A stretch of 64,000 bases of DNA from Mangrovimicrobium sediminis (GTDB lineage: Bacteria; Pseudomonadota; Gammaproteobacteria; Pseudomonadales; Halieaceae), in contig NZ_SRLE01000006.1 of NCBI RefSeq assembly GCF_004745945.1, positions 310,001-374,000 of the forward strand, written 5' to 3'. This document shows positions 20,328 to 30,354 of this stretch, piece after piece. Positions within the stretch are counted from its first letter, which is position 1; each line of letters starts with the position of its first letter. A program made the translations under genes and the position numbers. A model generated the notes under the pieces. It did not search any database. It saw only the letters and a list, made by a program, of their open reading frames with translations, and was not told the origin of the DNA.

Positions 20328-21812
20328 GTGCAAGCTACCCTGAAGACGCCGCTGGCCAGGCTCGGCCAACTGGCCGCCCTCGCCCTGCTGACCGCTTCCC
20401 TGGGGCCACTCGCCACGGCGCAGACCGCCACCGAGGAGCTCAAGCTGCCCAACCTGGGCGACGCCAGCACCAGCATGTTCTCGGCCGAGTTCGAGCACCA
20501 GCTCGGTCGCGCCTGGCTGCGCAGCTTCCGCAGCCAGGTACGCACCGTCGATGATCCGCTGCTGTTCGACTACCTCGAAAACCTGACCTACCGCCTCGTC
20601 AGCCACAGCCAGCTGAGCGACCGGCGCATTGAACTGGTGGTGGTCGACAACCCCACCATCAACGCCTTCGCCGTGCCCGGCGGTGTGATCGGCGTGCACA
20701 ACGGGCTGTTGATGTACGCCCAGAGCGAGGACGAGCTGGCCACGGTACTGGCCCACGAGATAGCCCACCTCAGCCAGCGCCATTTCTCGCGCGGGGTCGA
20801 GTACCAGAAGTCGCAGACACCGATCAACCTCGCCGCGCTGCTGGCCGGCATGGTCATCATGGCCACCGCGGGTGGCGATGCCGGCATGGCCGCCATCAGC
20901 GCCTCCCAGGCGCTGGCACAGAACAACGCACTGCGTTACAGCCGCAGCAACGAGGCGGAGGCCGACCGCATCGGCATGCAGACCCTGGTCGATGCAGGCA
21001 TGGACCCCTACGCGGCGCCGGCCATGTTCGAGCGCATGTTGCAGTCACAGCGCTTCACCAGCGCCGAGCGCATCCCGGAGTTCCTGCGCACCCACCCCCT
21101 GTCGGAGAACCGCATCGCGGACACCCGCAACCGCGCCCGCACCTACCCCAAGGCGATCCACCCGGACAACCTCGAATACCAGCTGATGCGCGCCCGCGTC
21201 ATCAACCAGCTGGCGGCGACGCCGGAGCAGGCGGTGCAACGCTTTCGCGGCGAGCTGGCCGGTACATCGCGTTCCACCGAGGCAGCGCGCTACGGCCTGG
21301 TGCTGGCGCTCACCAACGCCGGGCGCGCCGACGAGGCCGCGCTGGAACTGGACAGCATCTGGTCCGGCGACCGGGACCGCATCGAGTACGTGATCGCCGA
21401 CGCGGAGATCGACATCCTGCGCGACCGCCCGGAGCGCGCCGCGGAAAAGCTGGCCAGGCAACTGAAGCTGACCCCCGGCAACCACCCGCTGACCATGGAA
21501 TACGCACGGGCGCTCACCCGCAACCAGCAGGCGCATATCGCCGAGGAAGTACTGACCGAGCAGAGCAAGCGCCGCCCCAACGACCCGGGGCTGTGGTACG
21601 AGCTGGCCGAAGTGCAGGGGCTGTCGGGGAATATCATCGGACTGCACCAGTCGCGCGCCGAGTATTTCATTCTCAATGGCTACCTGGACGAGGCGCAGAA
21701 GCAGCTGAGTTACGCGCGAAGGCTGGTGAAAAACGACTTCCCCACCACCGCGCGCATCGACCAGCGCCTGGCGGACATCGTCGCCATGCGCGAACAGATG
21801 GAAAGTTTCTAA
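20328..21812 (+). CDS. bepA: BepA-like periplasmic M48 metalloprotease with TPR domain
   Basis: The product of 494 residues has a signal peptide (LAALALLTASLGPLATAQ), an M48 catalytic domain with zinc motif HEIAHLSQRH near residue 145, third ligand Glu in EAEADRIG, and a C-terminal TPR region. This is the BepA (YfgC) architecture. BepA works at the BAM complex, promoting LptD maturation or degrading stalled outer-membrane proteins. The start is GTG at 20328. It is divergent from the TusA/perM pair and converges on nadA. Confidence 0.92.
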   Translation: MQATLKTPLARLGQLAALALLTASLGPLATAQTATEELKLPNLGDASTSMFSAEFEHQLGRAWLRSFRSQVRTVDDPLLFDYLENLTYRLVSHSQLSDRRIELVVVDNPTINAFAVPGGVIGVHNGLLMYAQSEDELATVLAHEIAHLSQRHFSRGVEYQKSQTPINLAALLAGMVIMATAGGDAGMAAISASQALAQNNALRYSRSNEAEADRIGMQTLVDAGMDPYAAPAMFERMLQSQRFTSAERIPEFLRTHPLSENRIADTRNRARTYPKAIHPDNLEYQLMRARVINQLAATPEQAVQRFRGELAGTSRSTEAARYGLVLALTNAGRADEAALELDSIWSGDRDRIEYVIADAEIDILRDRPERAAEKLARQLKLTPGNHPLTMEYARALTRNQQAHIAEEVLTEQSKRRPNDPGLWYELAEVQGLSGNIIGLHQSRAEYFILNGYLDEAQKQLSYARRLVKNDFPTTARIDQRLADIVAMREQMESF

Positions 21813-21863
21813 GCTTCGAATTCAGGCGCGGGGACGCCGGTCACGATCGATCCGGCAGCGCGC

Positions 21864-22937
21864 TCAGGCGTTGCCCTTTACACTCACCTGCAGGTCGGCG
21901 GCAAAATCTAGCATACGCCGCAGCGGCAGCATGGCGCGCTCGCCGAGGGCGCTATCGACAAAGATCTCGTTGTCGTCGCGATCGAAAACGCCAGCCAGGC
22001 GCTCGAGGTCGTTCATGGCCATCCACGGACAGTTGGCGCAGCTGCGGCAGGTGGCACCCTCGCCCGCGGTGGGCGCGATGATCAGTTCCTTGTCCGGGCA
22101 GGCCTGCTGCATCTTGTAGAAGATGCCCTGGTCGGTGGCGACGATGAAGCGCGGGTTGTCCATCTCCTGGGCGGCGCGGATGATCTGCGTGGTGGAACCG
22201 ACGCGATCCGCCAGTTCCAGCACCGCTTCCGGCGACTCGGGGTGCACCAGCACCGCGGCGTCGGGATAGACGGCTTTGAGATCGGCGATACCGCGCGCCT
22301 TGAACTCCTCGTGCACGATACAGGCGCCGTCCCACATGAGGATGTCGGCACCGGTTTCGCGGCGCACGTAGTTGCCCAGGTGCTGGTCCGGGGCCCAGAT
22401 GATCTTTTTACCCTGCTCCGCCAGGTGCTCGGCCACGTCCAGGGCAATGCTCGAAGTCACCACCCAGTCCGCGCGCGCCTTAACCGCGGCCGAGGTGTTG
22501 GCATAGACGACTACTGTGCGGTCCGGGTGCTGGTCGCAGAACGCGGAGAACTCGTCCACCGGGCAGCCGACATCCAGGGAGCAGGTCGCCTCCAGTGTGG
22601 GCATCAGCACGCGCTTTTCCGGGGTCAGGATCTTGGCGGTCTCGCCCATGAAGCGCACGCCAGCGACGATCAGGGTCTGCGCCGGGTGGTCGTGGCCGAA
22701 GCGCGCCATCTCCAGCGAGTCGGACACGCAGCCGCCGGTCTCCTCGGCCAGCGCCTGGATCGCCGGGGAGGTGTAGTAGTGAGCGACGATGACCGCATTC
22801 TCCGCCGCCAGGCGCGCTTTGATACGCGTCTTCAGCTCCGCTTCCTGCGCGGGGGACAGGCGTTGGCGCTCCGCGTGATCCAGGTGAAACTGGACCTGCT
22901 GGCGAATGGTCTCGAGTTTGTCGGAGGCGATGCTCAT
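21864..22937 (-). CDS. nadA: Quinolinate synthase NadA
   Basis: NadA condenses iminoaspartate with dihydroxyacetone phosphate to quinolinate in de novo NAD synthesis and carries a 4Fe-4S cluster. The 357-residue product shows [50 protein letters not shown] and [15 protein letters not shown], supplying the three cluster cysteines seen in the long-form enzymes. Length and motifs are standard for gammaproteobacteria. It converges on bepA with a 51-nt gap. Confidence 0.96.
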   Translation of the reverse strand: MSIASDKLETIRQQVQFHLDHAERQRLSPAQEAELKTRIKARLAAENAVIVAHYYTSPAIQALAEETGGCVSDSLEMARFGHDHPAQTLIVAGVRFMGETAKILTPEKRVLMPTLEATCSLDVGCPVDEFSAFCDQHPDRTVVVYANTSAAVKARADWVVTSSIALDVAEHLAEQGKKIIWAPDQHLGNYVRRETGADILMWDGACIVHEEFKARGIADLKAVYPDAAVLVHPESPEAVLELADRVGSTTQIIRAAQEMDNPRFIVATDQGIFYKMQQACPDKELIIAPTAGEGATCRSCANCPWMAMNDLERLAGVFDRDDNEIFVDSALGERAMLPLRRMLDFAADLQVSVKGNA

Positions 22938-23212
22938 ACCGGCGCAGGGGGCGATCTCAAAGGGGCGCAGAGTCTATCACACATTGATACGGCGAGGGCC
23001 AGATGGCGGATTTCCACAGCGCCCGGGGCGCCCTCCGGGGGTTGGTTCAGGTGGGCCAATGAATTTTTGTGAACAACCACTAGAATTTTACTTAATTCTT
23101 CCGTATAACTTCATGTTATATAAAGAATAAGACAAAAATCAGATCGACGCCGGGCCACGGGGTCCCGAGCGACGACGATAAAGTTCAGCGTGAAGCACCG
23201 GGGACACACGAC
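22938..23212. other. Divergent intergenic region nadA / c-di-GMP gene
   Basis: The 275-nt gap between two divergent genes should carry both promoters. The right half contains an AT-rich patch (about 23060-23140) that stands out from the GC-rich surroundings, including the inverted repeat TATAAC-TTCAT-GTTATA at 23104-23120. No gene is evident. Confidence 0.6.
23104..23120. promoter_or_regulatory. Inverted repeat in the promoter region of the GGDEF-EAL gene
   Basis: TATAAC and GTTATA form perfect 6-bp arms around TTCAT, about 95 nt upstream of the GGDEF-EAL start. It may be an operator or simply part of an AT-rich promoter. Confidence 0.35.
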
Positions 23213-24919
23213 GTGGGACAACATACGGTACTCATTATTTCCGAGCACGGGACGGACCACCGCGTCCTCTCGAATTGCCTCCAGCGCGCGGTACCGCAGA
23301 GGTTTCACCCACTCACCGCCGACAGCATCACCCGTCCACTGGACGCCCTGCTCGATCCCAATCTCGACGTGGTCATCATGGCGGTGGGCCGCGAGACCGA
23401 ATACCTGCTGCGCCTGGCGCAGAAGAACGCCAACGCGGTGCCGATCATCCTGTTGCTCGACGACATCGACGACGTGGAATTCGAGCAGATGCGCGACCTC
23501 GGCGCCCGCGATTACCTGGTGCGCAGCGACCTGCAGGACGCGCTGGTGCACCGGGTACTCGACTACACCATCCGCCTGCACGAGGCCGAGCTGCGCATCC
23601 AGCAGCTGTCGCACCGCGACGCGCTGACCGGCGCGCTGAACCGGGCCGGCTTCCGCGCCCACCTCGAGCGCGCCATGGAGCGCTCGCGTCGCTATGGCTT
23701 CAACACGGCGCTGTTGCATATCAACATGGACCAGTTCGCCAATATCAACGACCACTACGGCGAGAACGAGGGCGACGAGTTGATCAAGGCAATCTCGCGG
23801 CGCCTGATCAACAAGATGCGCAGTACCGACAGCATCGCGCGCCTGGGCGGCGACGAGTTCGCCATCGTCCTCGAGGACGTGGCCAGCGCGGACGATGTGC
23901 AGCAGATCGCCGAGAAGATGCTCAAATCGATTTCCGCACCGGTCGAACTCAGCGAGCAGCAGGTATCCGTGGATGCCAGCATCGGCGCGGCCATCTACCC
24001 CGACGACGGCCGCGATTTCCCCGATCTCGTCGAGAGCGCCCGCTCCGCCATGCAGCAGGCCAAGAGCGTGAGCGGCAGCAAGTTCATTCGCTACACCGAC
24101 CAGCTGACATTCGACCACGGCGGCAGCAACTCGCTGGCGGCGGAACTGCGCACGGCGGTGCGCAAGAACCAGTTCGAACTGCACTACCAGCCGCGCATGG
24201 ACCTCGCCACCGGCAAGCTCGTGGGGCTCGAGGCACTGCTGCGCTGGAACCACCCGGAACGCGGCATGCTGCTGCCCAAGGAGTTCATCAACGCCTGCGA
24301 AGACATGGGCCTGTTGAAGACTATTGGCTACCAGGTGATCCAGCACGCCTGCTCGGCGCAGGTGTGGATGGAGGAACAGGGCATCCACGATGTGGACGTG
24401 GCGGTGAATATCTCCTTCAACCAGTTCCAGGACGAACCCTTCGTCGAGATCGTCAAGGAGATTATCAAGCGCACCGGCACGGATCCCTCGCGACTGGAAT
24501 TCGAACTTACCGAATCAACTATCCTGAAGAGCCCGGAGGCCGTGAAGCAGCGCATGGACGAAATGCGCCTGCTGGGCATTTCCTTCTCCCTGGACGATTT
24601 CGGCACCGGGTTTTCCCAGCTGTCCCACCTCGCTGAACTGCCCATCTCGGCACTTAAGATCGACGCGCGCTTTGTGCGCGACCTGCCCTACAACGCCCAC
24701 CAGTCGGCGATCTGCAACATGATCATCGAGATGGGACGGCGCCTGGGCATGCTGGTCATTGCCGAGGGCGCGGAGACTTACGAGCAGATGGAATACCTGC
24801 GTGATAACCACTGCCAGCAGGTACAGGGTTTCTACTACAGCTCGGCGTTCCCGCTGCAGCAGTTGCCGCGCTTCGTGCAGGAGCAGCGCTTCAAACGCCA
24901 GCAGCCCCTGCTTTCCTGA
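23213..24919 (+). CDS. Receiver-like / GGDEF / EAL protein
   Basis: The 568-residue cytoplasmic protein has an N-terminal receiver-like domain (about 1-120), a GGDEF domain with RLGGDEF near residue 211, and an EAL domain with GLEALLRW near residue 338. The GGDEF domain has an intact motif and an RxxD inhibitory site five residues before it (RSTD), so it may still make or bind c-di-GMP. EAL motifs FELTESTIL and LDDFGTGFSQL are present, so phosphodiesterase activity is likely too. The receiver-like domain has IMAVGRETEYL where a phospho-acceptor Asp would be expected, so it may be a pseudo-receiver. The start is GTG at 23213. Confidence 0.88.
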   Translation: MGQHTVLIISEHGTDHRVLSNCLQRAVPQRFHPLTADSITRPLDALLDPNLDVVIMAVGRETEYLLRLAQKNANAVPIILLLDDIDDVEFEQMRDLGARDYLVRSDLQDALVHRVLDYTIRLHEAELRIQQLSHRDALTGALNRAGFRAHLERAMERSRRYGFNTALLHINMDQFANINDHYGENEGDELIKAISRRLINKMRSTDSIARLGGDEFAIVLEDVASADDVQQIAEKMLKSISAPVELSEQQVSVDASIGAAIYPDDGRDFPDLVESARSAMQQAKSVSGSKFIRYTDQLTFDHGGSNSLAAELRTAVRKNQFELHYQPRMDLATGKLVGLEALLRWNHPERGMLLPKEFINACEDMGLLKTIGYQVIQHACSAQVWMEEQGIHDVDVAVNISFNQFQDEPFVEIVKEIIKRTGTDPSRLEFELTESTILKSPEAVKQRMDEMRLLGISFSLDDFGTGFSQLSHLAELPISALKIDARFVRDLPYNAHQSAICNMIIEMGRRLGMLVIAEGAETYEQMEYLRDNHCQQVQGFYYSSAFPLQQLPRFVQEQRFKRQQPLLS

Positions 24920-24931
24920 GCAACTGCGGCG

Positions 24932-26161
24932 CTAACACGCCACCCGGTTGCGCCCGCCACGCTTGGCCCGGTAGAGCTGCGCGTCGGCCGCCTCAAGCAC
25001 CGCCGGGGCATCGCCATACTCCTCGCTGCGCGCCGCGACTCCCACAGAAATGGTGACCGACACCTGGTCCGGACGCAGGCGTGTCGCACCGCGACGACGG
25101 GTGCCCTCGCGAGGCTTCGGGGGGCGACGCCGGCGATCGCGAAGGGACAACCTATACTCCGCAATCTGCTCGCGCAGGTCATCCAGTACCGCGGCGCACT
25201 CCTCTACGCCGCGACGCGGGAACACGATGCAGAATTCCTCGCCCCCGTAGCGGTAGGCTGTGCCACCGTGCCCAACCCGCTGCAGGCGTGAAGCGACAAA
25301 GCGCAACACGTCGTCGCCCACCTCGTGGCCGTGGGTATCGTTGAAACGCTTGAAGTGATCGATATCCAGCATGGCGATGCTGTAGTGCCGGCCGAGGCTG
25401 CGCAGTCGCTCATTGAGCGCACGACGACCGAGCAGGCCGGTGAGTTCGTCGCGGTAGGCCATGGCATGGGAACTGCGCAACAGCCCCCAGCCCAGGCACA
25501 GCTGCCCCGCCACCGCCGTTACCACCGAGACATTGTCCAGTGCCAGCCAGGCCAGCCCCGCGTGCGCACACAGGGCTGCCAGCGTGAGCGCCGCGTCGGC
25601 GTCGCGCGCATGGCGCAACAGCAGCCCGAGGCCGAGCAGGCAAACGGCAAGCACCAGGGCGGTAGCGACTGGCGACGCCACGTAGTTCTCCACCGGGTAG
25701 GCCGAGATGTAGACGTTGGCGTTGCCGTACCTCGACAACAGCAGCGTCGATAGCGCGAAGCACATCGCGACGAGGATGGCGGCTGCTATCGCCTGCAATG
25801 AGCCGGCGCGACTGAACACGCCCGCCTCCGGGACCAGGAGAAGAAAGCCCGCGGTGACCGGTACTGCGAAACTGGCGCCGAGGTAGATACGCGCCGTGGT
25901 CGCATCGTCCAGGCTCACTTGCAGGTACGTGCGCACCAGCCAGTAAAGCGCGGCAAGACCCAGCGCAGCGAGCAGCAGGCGCACGCGACCGAACTGGTGA
26001 GCGACCACCACGTTGATCCCCGCAAGCAGGTAGGGAAGCAACTCGAGGAGCTGGCGCCAATCGTGCGGGAGACTGCCGACCTGGGGCCGCGCCCACAGGG
26101 CAGACCCGAGCAGCATGCCAGGAATCAGCAGACGCAAAAGCGCTGGAGAAAAGCCCCTCAT
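24932..26161 (-). CDS. Membrane diguanylate cyclase (GGDEF)
   Basis: The N-terminal two thirds of this 409-residue protein form about eight hydrophobic segments. They are followed by a GGDEF domain with YRYGGEEFCIVF (GGEEF variant, active in many cyclases) near residue 305. Conserved DELTGLLGRRALNE and MLDIDHFKRFNDTHGHEVGDD confirm a catalytic GGDEF fold. No RxxD inhibitory site precedes the motif. It would make c-di-GMP at the inner membrane in response to an unknown signal. A basic loop (RDRRRRPPKPREGTRRRG) interrupts the domain after the active site and looks like an insertion. It is convergent with the upstream GGDEF-EAL gene and divergent from the REC-GGDEF-EAL gene. Confidence 0.9.
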   Translation of the reverse strand: MRGFSPALLRLLIPGMLLGSALWARPQVGSLPHDWRQLLELLPYLLAGINVVVAHQFGRVRLLLAALGLAALYWLVRTYLQVSLDDATTARIYLGASFAVPVTAGFLLLVPEAGVFSRAGSLQAIAAAILVAMCFALSTLLLSRYGNANVYISAYPVENYVASPVATALVLAVCLLGLGLLLRHARDADAALTLAALCAHAGLAWLALDNVSVVTAVAGQLCLGWGLLRSSHAMAYRDELTGLLGRRALNERLRSLGRHYSIAMLDIDHFKRFNDTHGHEVGDDVLRFVASRLQRVGHGGTAYRYGGEEFCIVFPRRGVEECAAVLDDLREQIAEYRLSLRDRRRRPPKPREGTRRRGATRLRPDQVSVTISVGVAARSEEYGDAPAVLEAADAQLYRAKRGGRNRVAC

Positions 26162-26304
26162 CGTGATTACCGGGCGACAAATCGCGCCGTTTCCTCGTCC
26201 CTGCCCGCCCCGTTGTGAACTCGTTGTTTGTGGCTTTAAAACTAGGCGGGTGCAGCGAGTGATGATAGCCTATTATGCTGTTATCGACACTACCCTGGTG
26301 CCCC

Positions 26305-28101
26305 ATGTCAAGTGAAGATGGCCTGCGCAACAGGGCCAAAATTCTTGTCTGTGACGACGATTTCAACGTGCGTCTGCTCACGCGCCAGTGCCTTGAATCC
26401 GAGGGTATGACCGTCGTCGAAGCTTCTGACGGTCTCGAGGCCATAGACGTCTTCGTGCGCGAACGTCCCGACCTGGTATTTCTCGATGTCGAGATGCCCG
26501 GCATGTCCGGCCTCGAAGTGTGCACGCGGCTGCGCCAGATGCCGCAGGGCGAGTCCATTCCCATCATGATCGTCACCGGCTCCGATGACCGCGAATCCAT
26601 CGACCAGGGTTTCGACGCGGGCGCAACCCAGTACAAGACCAAACCGGTCAACTGGTCTTTGCTCGGGCGCGACGTGCAGTACATGCTGCGCGCGAGTGAC
26701 GCGTTCAACGCCCTCAAGCGCCAGGAAGACAGGCTGCGCTACCTCGCCTACTACGATCCGCTGACCAGCCTCCCGAACCGGCGCAGTTTCAACGAACAGC
26801 TCAACCGCATTCTCAAGCGCTGCCGCCGCCACGAGACCGGCGCCGCGCTGATGTTTATCGACCTCGACCATTTCAAACGCATCAACGACTCCATCGGTCA
26901 CGGCCGCGGCGACCGTCTGCTGGTGGAGATCGCCAAGCGCCTGACCATGGAATTGCGCGAAGACGACGCGATCAACTACTACACCGAAAACAGCGCCGTG
27001 GATCCGCTGGAAAGCGGCACCGAGATTGCCAGGCTCGGCGGTGACGAGTTCACCGTGGTGCTCTCGGACATTACCCACGCCAGCCAGATCGAGCGGGTCG
27101 CAAAGCGCATCCTGCACGCGCTGTCGCAACCGATCGCGCTGCAATCCCACAACCCGGTAGTCACACCGAGTATCGGCATCGCGCTGTTCCCCCAGGATGG
27201 CGAGGACCCGGACACGCTGCTGCGCAATGCGGATACCGCCATGTACGTGGCCAAGGCCGAGGGCCGCGCGTGTTTCCGTTTCTACAACGAGGAAATGAAC
27301 GCCCAGGCCGTCGAGCAGCTCAAGCTGGAAGAGGAATTGCGCGACGCCATGCGCAATCACGAACTTGAGCTGCGCTACCAGCCGCAGGTCGATACACGTA
27401 CCGGCGAGGTGGTGAGCATGGAGGCCCTGGTGCGCTGGAAGCACCCCGACCGCGGAATGGTCTCGCCGGGCGAGTTCATCCCTGTGGCCGAACGCACCGG
27501 GCAGATCATCGAACTCGGCGAGTGGGTACTCGCCGAAGTGGCCCGGCATTGCCAGTACTGGGACTCGCTGGGTCTGCGCCCGTTTACCGTGTGCGTGAAC
27601 ATCTCGCCGCTGCAGTTCAACCAGACCGAGTTGCCTGTTTGGATCGGGGAATTTCTCGACGTCTCGGGTCTCGCGCCTGAGCGCCTGGAACTGGAACTGA
27701 CTGAAAGCGCGATCATGACCGATGCGGAAACCAATATCGAAAAACTCCGCAAACTGAAGTCCATAGGCCTCAAGCTGGCGGTGGACGATTTCGGTACCGG
27801 CTACTCCTCACTCAGCTACCTGAAGCGTTTCCCCATCGATACGCTGAAGATTGACCAGAGCTTTGTCGCCGACATGGAAAGCCCCGACGGCGCCGCCATC
27901 GTCGACGCCATCATCGCCCTGTCCAAGACGCTCAAGCTCTCGGTAATCGCCGAAGGTATCGAGCGCTTCGGACAACTCGACTACCTGGTGCGCCGCGGTT
28001 GCGACCTGCTCCAGGGCTATTACTTTGCGCATCCCATCTATCCTGAGGATGTACCCGACATGCTGTGCCAGAACTTCCTCACCGAGTTGCAGGCGAGCTG
28101 A
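26305..28101 (+). CDS. Response regulator with GGDEF and EAL domains
   Basis: The 598-residue protein has a receiver domain with acidic DDD pocket, phospho-acceptor Asp in LVFLDVEMPG near residue 58 and Lys in QYKTKPVNW. A GGDEF domain follows (IARLGGDEFTVVL, near 244) and an EAL domain (SMEALVRWKHP near 372; LELTESAIM; VDDFGTGYSSL). All catalytic motifs look intact, so it could act as phosphorylation-controlled phosphodiesterase or bifunctional enzyme. No histidine kinase is adjacent; the propeller-type kinases 3-9 kb downstream are possible partners. The start could be 30 nt upstream (MLLSTLPWCP), which would add ten hydrophobic residues before the receiver. Confidence 0.9.
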   Translation: MSSEDGLRNRAKILVCDDDFNVRLLTRQCLESEGMTVVEASDGLEAIDVFVRERPDLVFLDVEMPGMSGLEVCTRLRQMPQGESIPIMIVTGSDDRESIDQGFDAGATQYKTKPVNWSLLGRDVQYMLRASDAFNALKRQEDRLRYLAYYDPLTSLPNRRSFNEQLNRILKRCRRHETGAALMFIDLDHFKRINDSIGHGRGDRLLVEIAKRLTMELREDDAINYYTENSAVDPLESGTEIARLGGDEFTVVLSDITHASQIERVAKRILHALSQPIALQSHNPVVTPSIGIALFPQDGEDPDTLLRNADTAMYVAKAEGRACFRFYNEEMNAQAVEQLKLEEELRDAMRNHELELRYQPQVDTRTGEVVSMEALVRWKHPDRGMVSPGEFIPVAERTGQIIELGEWVLAEVARHCQYWDSLGLRPFTVCVNISPLQFNQTELPVWIGEFLDVSGLAPERLELELTESAIMTDAETNIEKLRKLKSIGLKLAVDDFGTGYSSLSYLKRFPIDTLKIDQSFVADMESPDGAAIVDAIIALSKTLKLSVIAEGIERFGQLDYLVRRGCDLLQGYYFAHPIYPEDVPDMLCQNFLTELQAS

Positions 28102-28124
28102 CCCACCAACGCCCGCTGCAGCGC

Positions 28125-30095
28125 ATGTTTACCGTTAGACGACTACTCGCACTGCTCCTGTGCCTGGCCACGACTCAGGCCGCGGGTGAGCCGGAGCGAC
28201 ACCGCCTGCATGTCATGCTGCAGGGCGACTCCGCGACAGCCATGGCCCGACTGGTTGAAAGCACAGGCGGCACCCTCACCCACCAACTGCCGGTTATCCG
28301 CGCGGTCGGGGCGCGGCTCACCCGCGACCAGCTCGAGCAGATACTCGCAAGCGACCAGGTGCAGCGCTATATCGATGACCTCGCGCTGGAAGACCAACCC
28401 GGCCAGGAAACTCCCGCGGAGGCGCCACTACCGGAGTGTGACGTGGCAGGCGCGGTGGAGATCAAACGCATAGCGGGCGGCCTGGCTTGGCCGGTGTTCA
28501 ACAAACTGAACAAGCCAGCACAGTTGGAGCGCGTGGAACTGGACTGGCCGCAGGCACTGGGCAGGCTCACTTCGCTAAGCCTGGGTGGCAAGCCGCTGGG
28601 CGTCGGCGATACCCCGGGCAACTCACCGCTCACAATCTCCGCCGGGAGAGACGCCATCGTCGCGTCCGGTGACGTGGCCGAACTGGCACTGGGTTTTGAA
28701 CACCCGATGCCCACCACCCTGGCACAACGGGATATCGGACTGACAGCGCACTTTCGGGGTGGCTGCGAAACACGGTTGATACCCGGGTACGACGACAACC
28801 TCACGGACTACTATTTTGCCGAGGTCACCGGCGCAGACCAGTTGCACCTCGAGGGCGTGCGCGGCAGCGGCGTCACCGTCGCCGTGCTCGACTCCGGGCT
28901 GTGGGAGCACGCAGACCTGGCTCTCGATACTGCGGGTAAAACGCGCGTCCCCGTGAGGTATGACGCGATTGCAGGCAAGGAGGTGGACGAGGCGTTCGAC
29001 GAAAGTGGCCACGGCACCCACCTGGCCAGCGCCATCGCCAACAGCTCCCCCACCGTGCGCCAGGGAGCAAAGGTGGGTGGCTACCGAGGCATCGCCCCGG
29101 ATGCCCGGATCATCCCTATAAAGGCGTTCAACGAAGCTGGACAGGGCTCCATGCTGGATATCGTCCGAGGCATCCAGTGGGCCGTGGACAACCGGGAGCG
29201 CTATGACATCCGCATCCTGAACCTGTCGTTCTCCGCCCGCCCGCGCTGGCCCTACTTCCTCGACCCCATCAACCAGGCCGTCATGCAGGCATGGGCCAGC
29301 GGTATCGTCGTCATCGCAGCTGCGGGCAACGAGGGACCAGAACCCATGAGCGTCGGCTCGCCGGGGAACACGCCTTACATTATTACCGTAGGCGCAATCA
29401 CTGACTCCTGGACGCCCCTCGACCGCAGCGATGATTACATTCCGGACTTCAGCTCTCGCGGCCCCACTCCGGAAGCGCACATCAAGCCAGACCTGGTGGC
29501 GCCTGGCGGACATATCACCGGCAGGATCCGCCCGCAATCAAGCCTCACCCTGGAGCACCCCGAATACGCGCTGGACGCCGACACCTTCGTGTTGACCGGG
29601 TCCTCACAGGCCGCTGCGGTGGTGTCCGGCCTCGTCGCCCTGCTGCTGCAAATAGAGCCGCAGCTTTCCGCCGATGACATCAAGTGCAAACTGCTGAGCG
29701 GGGCTGACCTGGCCATCAATGCCGACGGCCTGCTCGCCTACAGCCCCTTCGACCAGGGGCACGGCTATGTCAACATCGTACGCTCGATCCTGATAGGCAA
29801 TGTTGGCTGCGGCAACACGGATCTCGACCTCGCGGCAGACATCGCCATGCAAGAGCACTTCGAAGGACCCGCAATCGTGGACGGCAAAGGCCGCATTACC
29901 CTCCCCGGCCTGGAGCACATACTGTCTCCGGTCACGCCGGCCAAGGGGTCGAGCGATACCCGCGCCTGGGGAGTCAAGAATCACGTTGAACGGCTACCCC
30001 CGGACTTCACATCGGCACCGGACGCGCCCTTCGACTGGATCGGGCAGTACCAGGAAGAGGGTCGCCGTGTGCGGGCCCTGACGGAACAGCCCTGA
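28125..30095 (+). CDS. Secreted subtilisin-like serine protease (S8)
   Basis: The 656-residue product starts with a signal peptide (MFTVRRLLALLLCLATTQAAG). Its N-terminal 60-80 residues after that look like an inhibitor I9-like propeptide (HRLHVMLQGD ... VQRYIDDLAL). The S8 triad is visible: Asp in VAVLDSGLWEH (about 254), His in ESGHGTHLASAIA (about 295) and Ser in LTGSSQAAAVVSG (about 492, TGSSQA in place of GTSMA). An unassigned domain of about 150 residues separates propeptide and protease. The gene starts 23 nt after the EAL gene stop, and two hairpins follow it. It could be a type II secretion substrate, or process the YKWG-repeat protein encoded next; both ideas are inference. Confidence 0.9.
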   Translation: MFTVRRLLALLLCLATTQAAGEPERHRLHVMLQGDSATAMARLVESTGGTLTHQLPVIRAVGARLTRDQLEQILASDQVQRYIDDLALEDQPGQETPAEAPLPECDVAGAVEIKRIAGGLAWPVFNKLNKPAQLERVELDWPQALGRLTSLSLGGKPLGVGDTPGNSPLTISAGRDAIVASGDVAELALGFEHPMPTTLAQRDIGLTAHFRGGCETRLIPGYDDNLTDYYFAEVTGADQLHLEGVRGSGVTVAVLDSGLWEHADLALDTAGKTRVPVRYDAIAGKEVDEAFDESGHGTHLASAIANSSPTVRQGAKVGGYRGIAPDARIIPIKAFNEAGQGSMLDIVRGIQWAVDNRERYDIRILNLSFSARPRWPYFLDPINQAVMQAWASGIVVIAAAGNEGPEPMSVGSPGNTPYIITVGAITDSWTPLDRSDDYIPDFSSRGPTPEAHIKPDLVAPGGHITGRIRPQSSLTLEHPEYALDADTFVLTGSSQAAAVVSGLVALLLQIEPQLSADDIKCKLLSGADLAINADGLLAYSPFDQGHGYVNIVRSILIGNVGCGNTDLDLAADIAMQEHFEGPAIVDGKGRITLPGLEHILSPVTPAKGSSDTRAWGVKNHVERLPPDFTSAPDAPFDWIGQYQEEGRRVRALTEQP

Positions 30096-30132
30096 TCCAG
30101 TGATCGACACCCAACTCACCTACCCCCGAAGT

Positions 30133-30176
30133 GGAGGTTTTTGAAAACCCTCCCGAATAAGCATTTTTTTGCTTAT
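30133..30176 (+). terminator. Tandem hairpins downstream of the subtilase gene
   Basis: A hairpin GGAGG-TTT / AAA-c-CCTCC (30133-30153) is followed by ATAAGCA-TTTTTT-TGCTTAT (30157-30176), whose loop is a T-run. They lie 37-80 nt after the subtilase stop and probably form its terminator. Confidence 0.6.
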
Positions 30177-30354
30177 ATCTCAACATCTTAAGCGAGCACA
30201 CACCGCTCGAAAGCTAGCAAGACACACGTTTGGATAACCCAAAATGGTTACATTGGGCAGTTTTGAACGTTAACAACTACTCGTATAACAAAGTCAAGAC
30301 TTGGCCGAAAAAGATGTGACACAGGTCTCAGATTTTTCCGGCGATTATTGAAGC

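Noticed and set aside
23104-23120. loxP-like site (ATAACTTC...GTTAT)
   Set aside because: Only short arms match, the spacer is too short and no recombinase is near.
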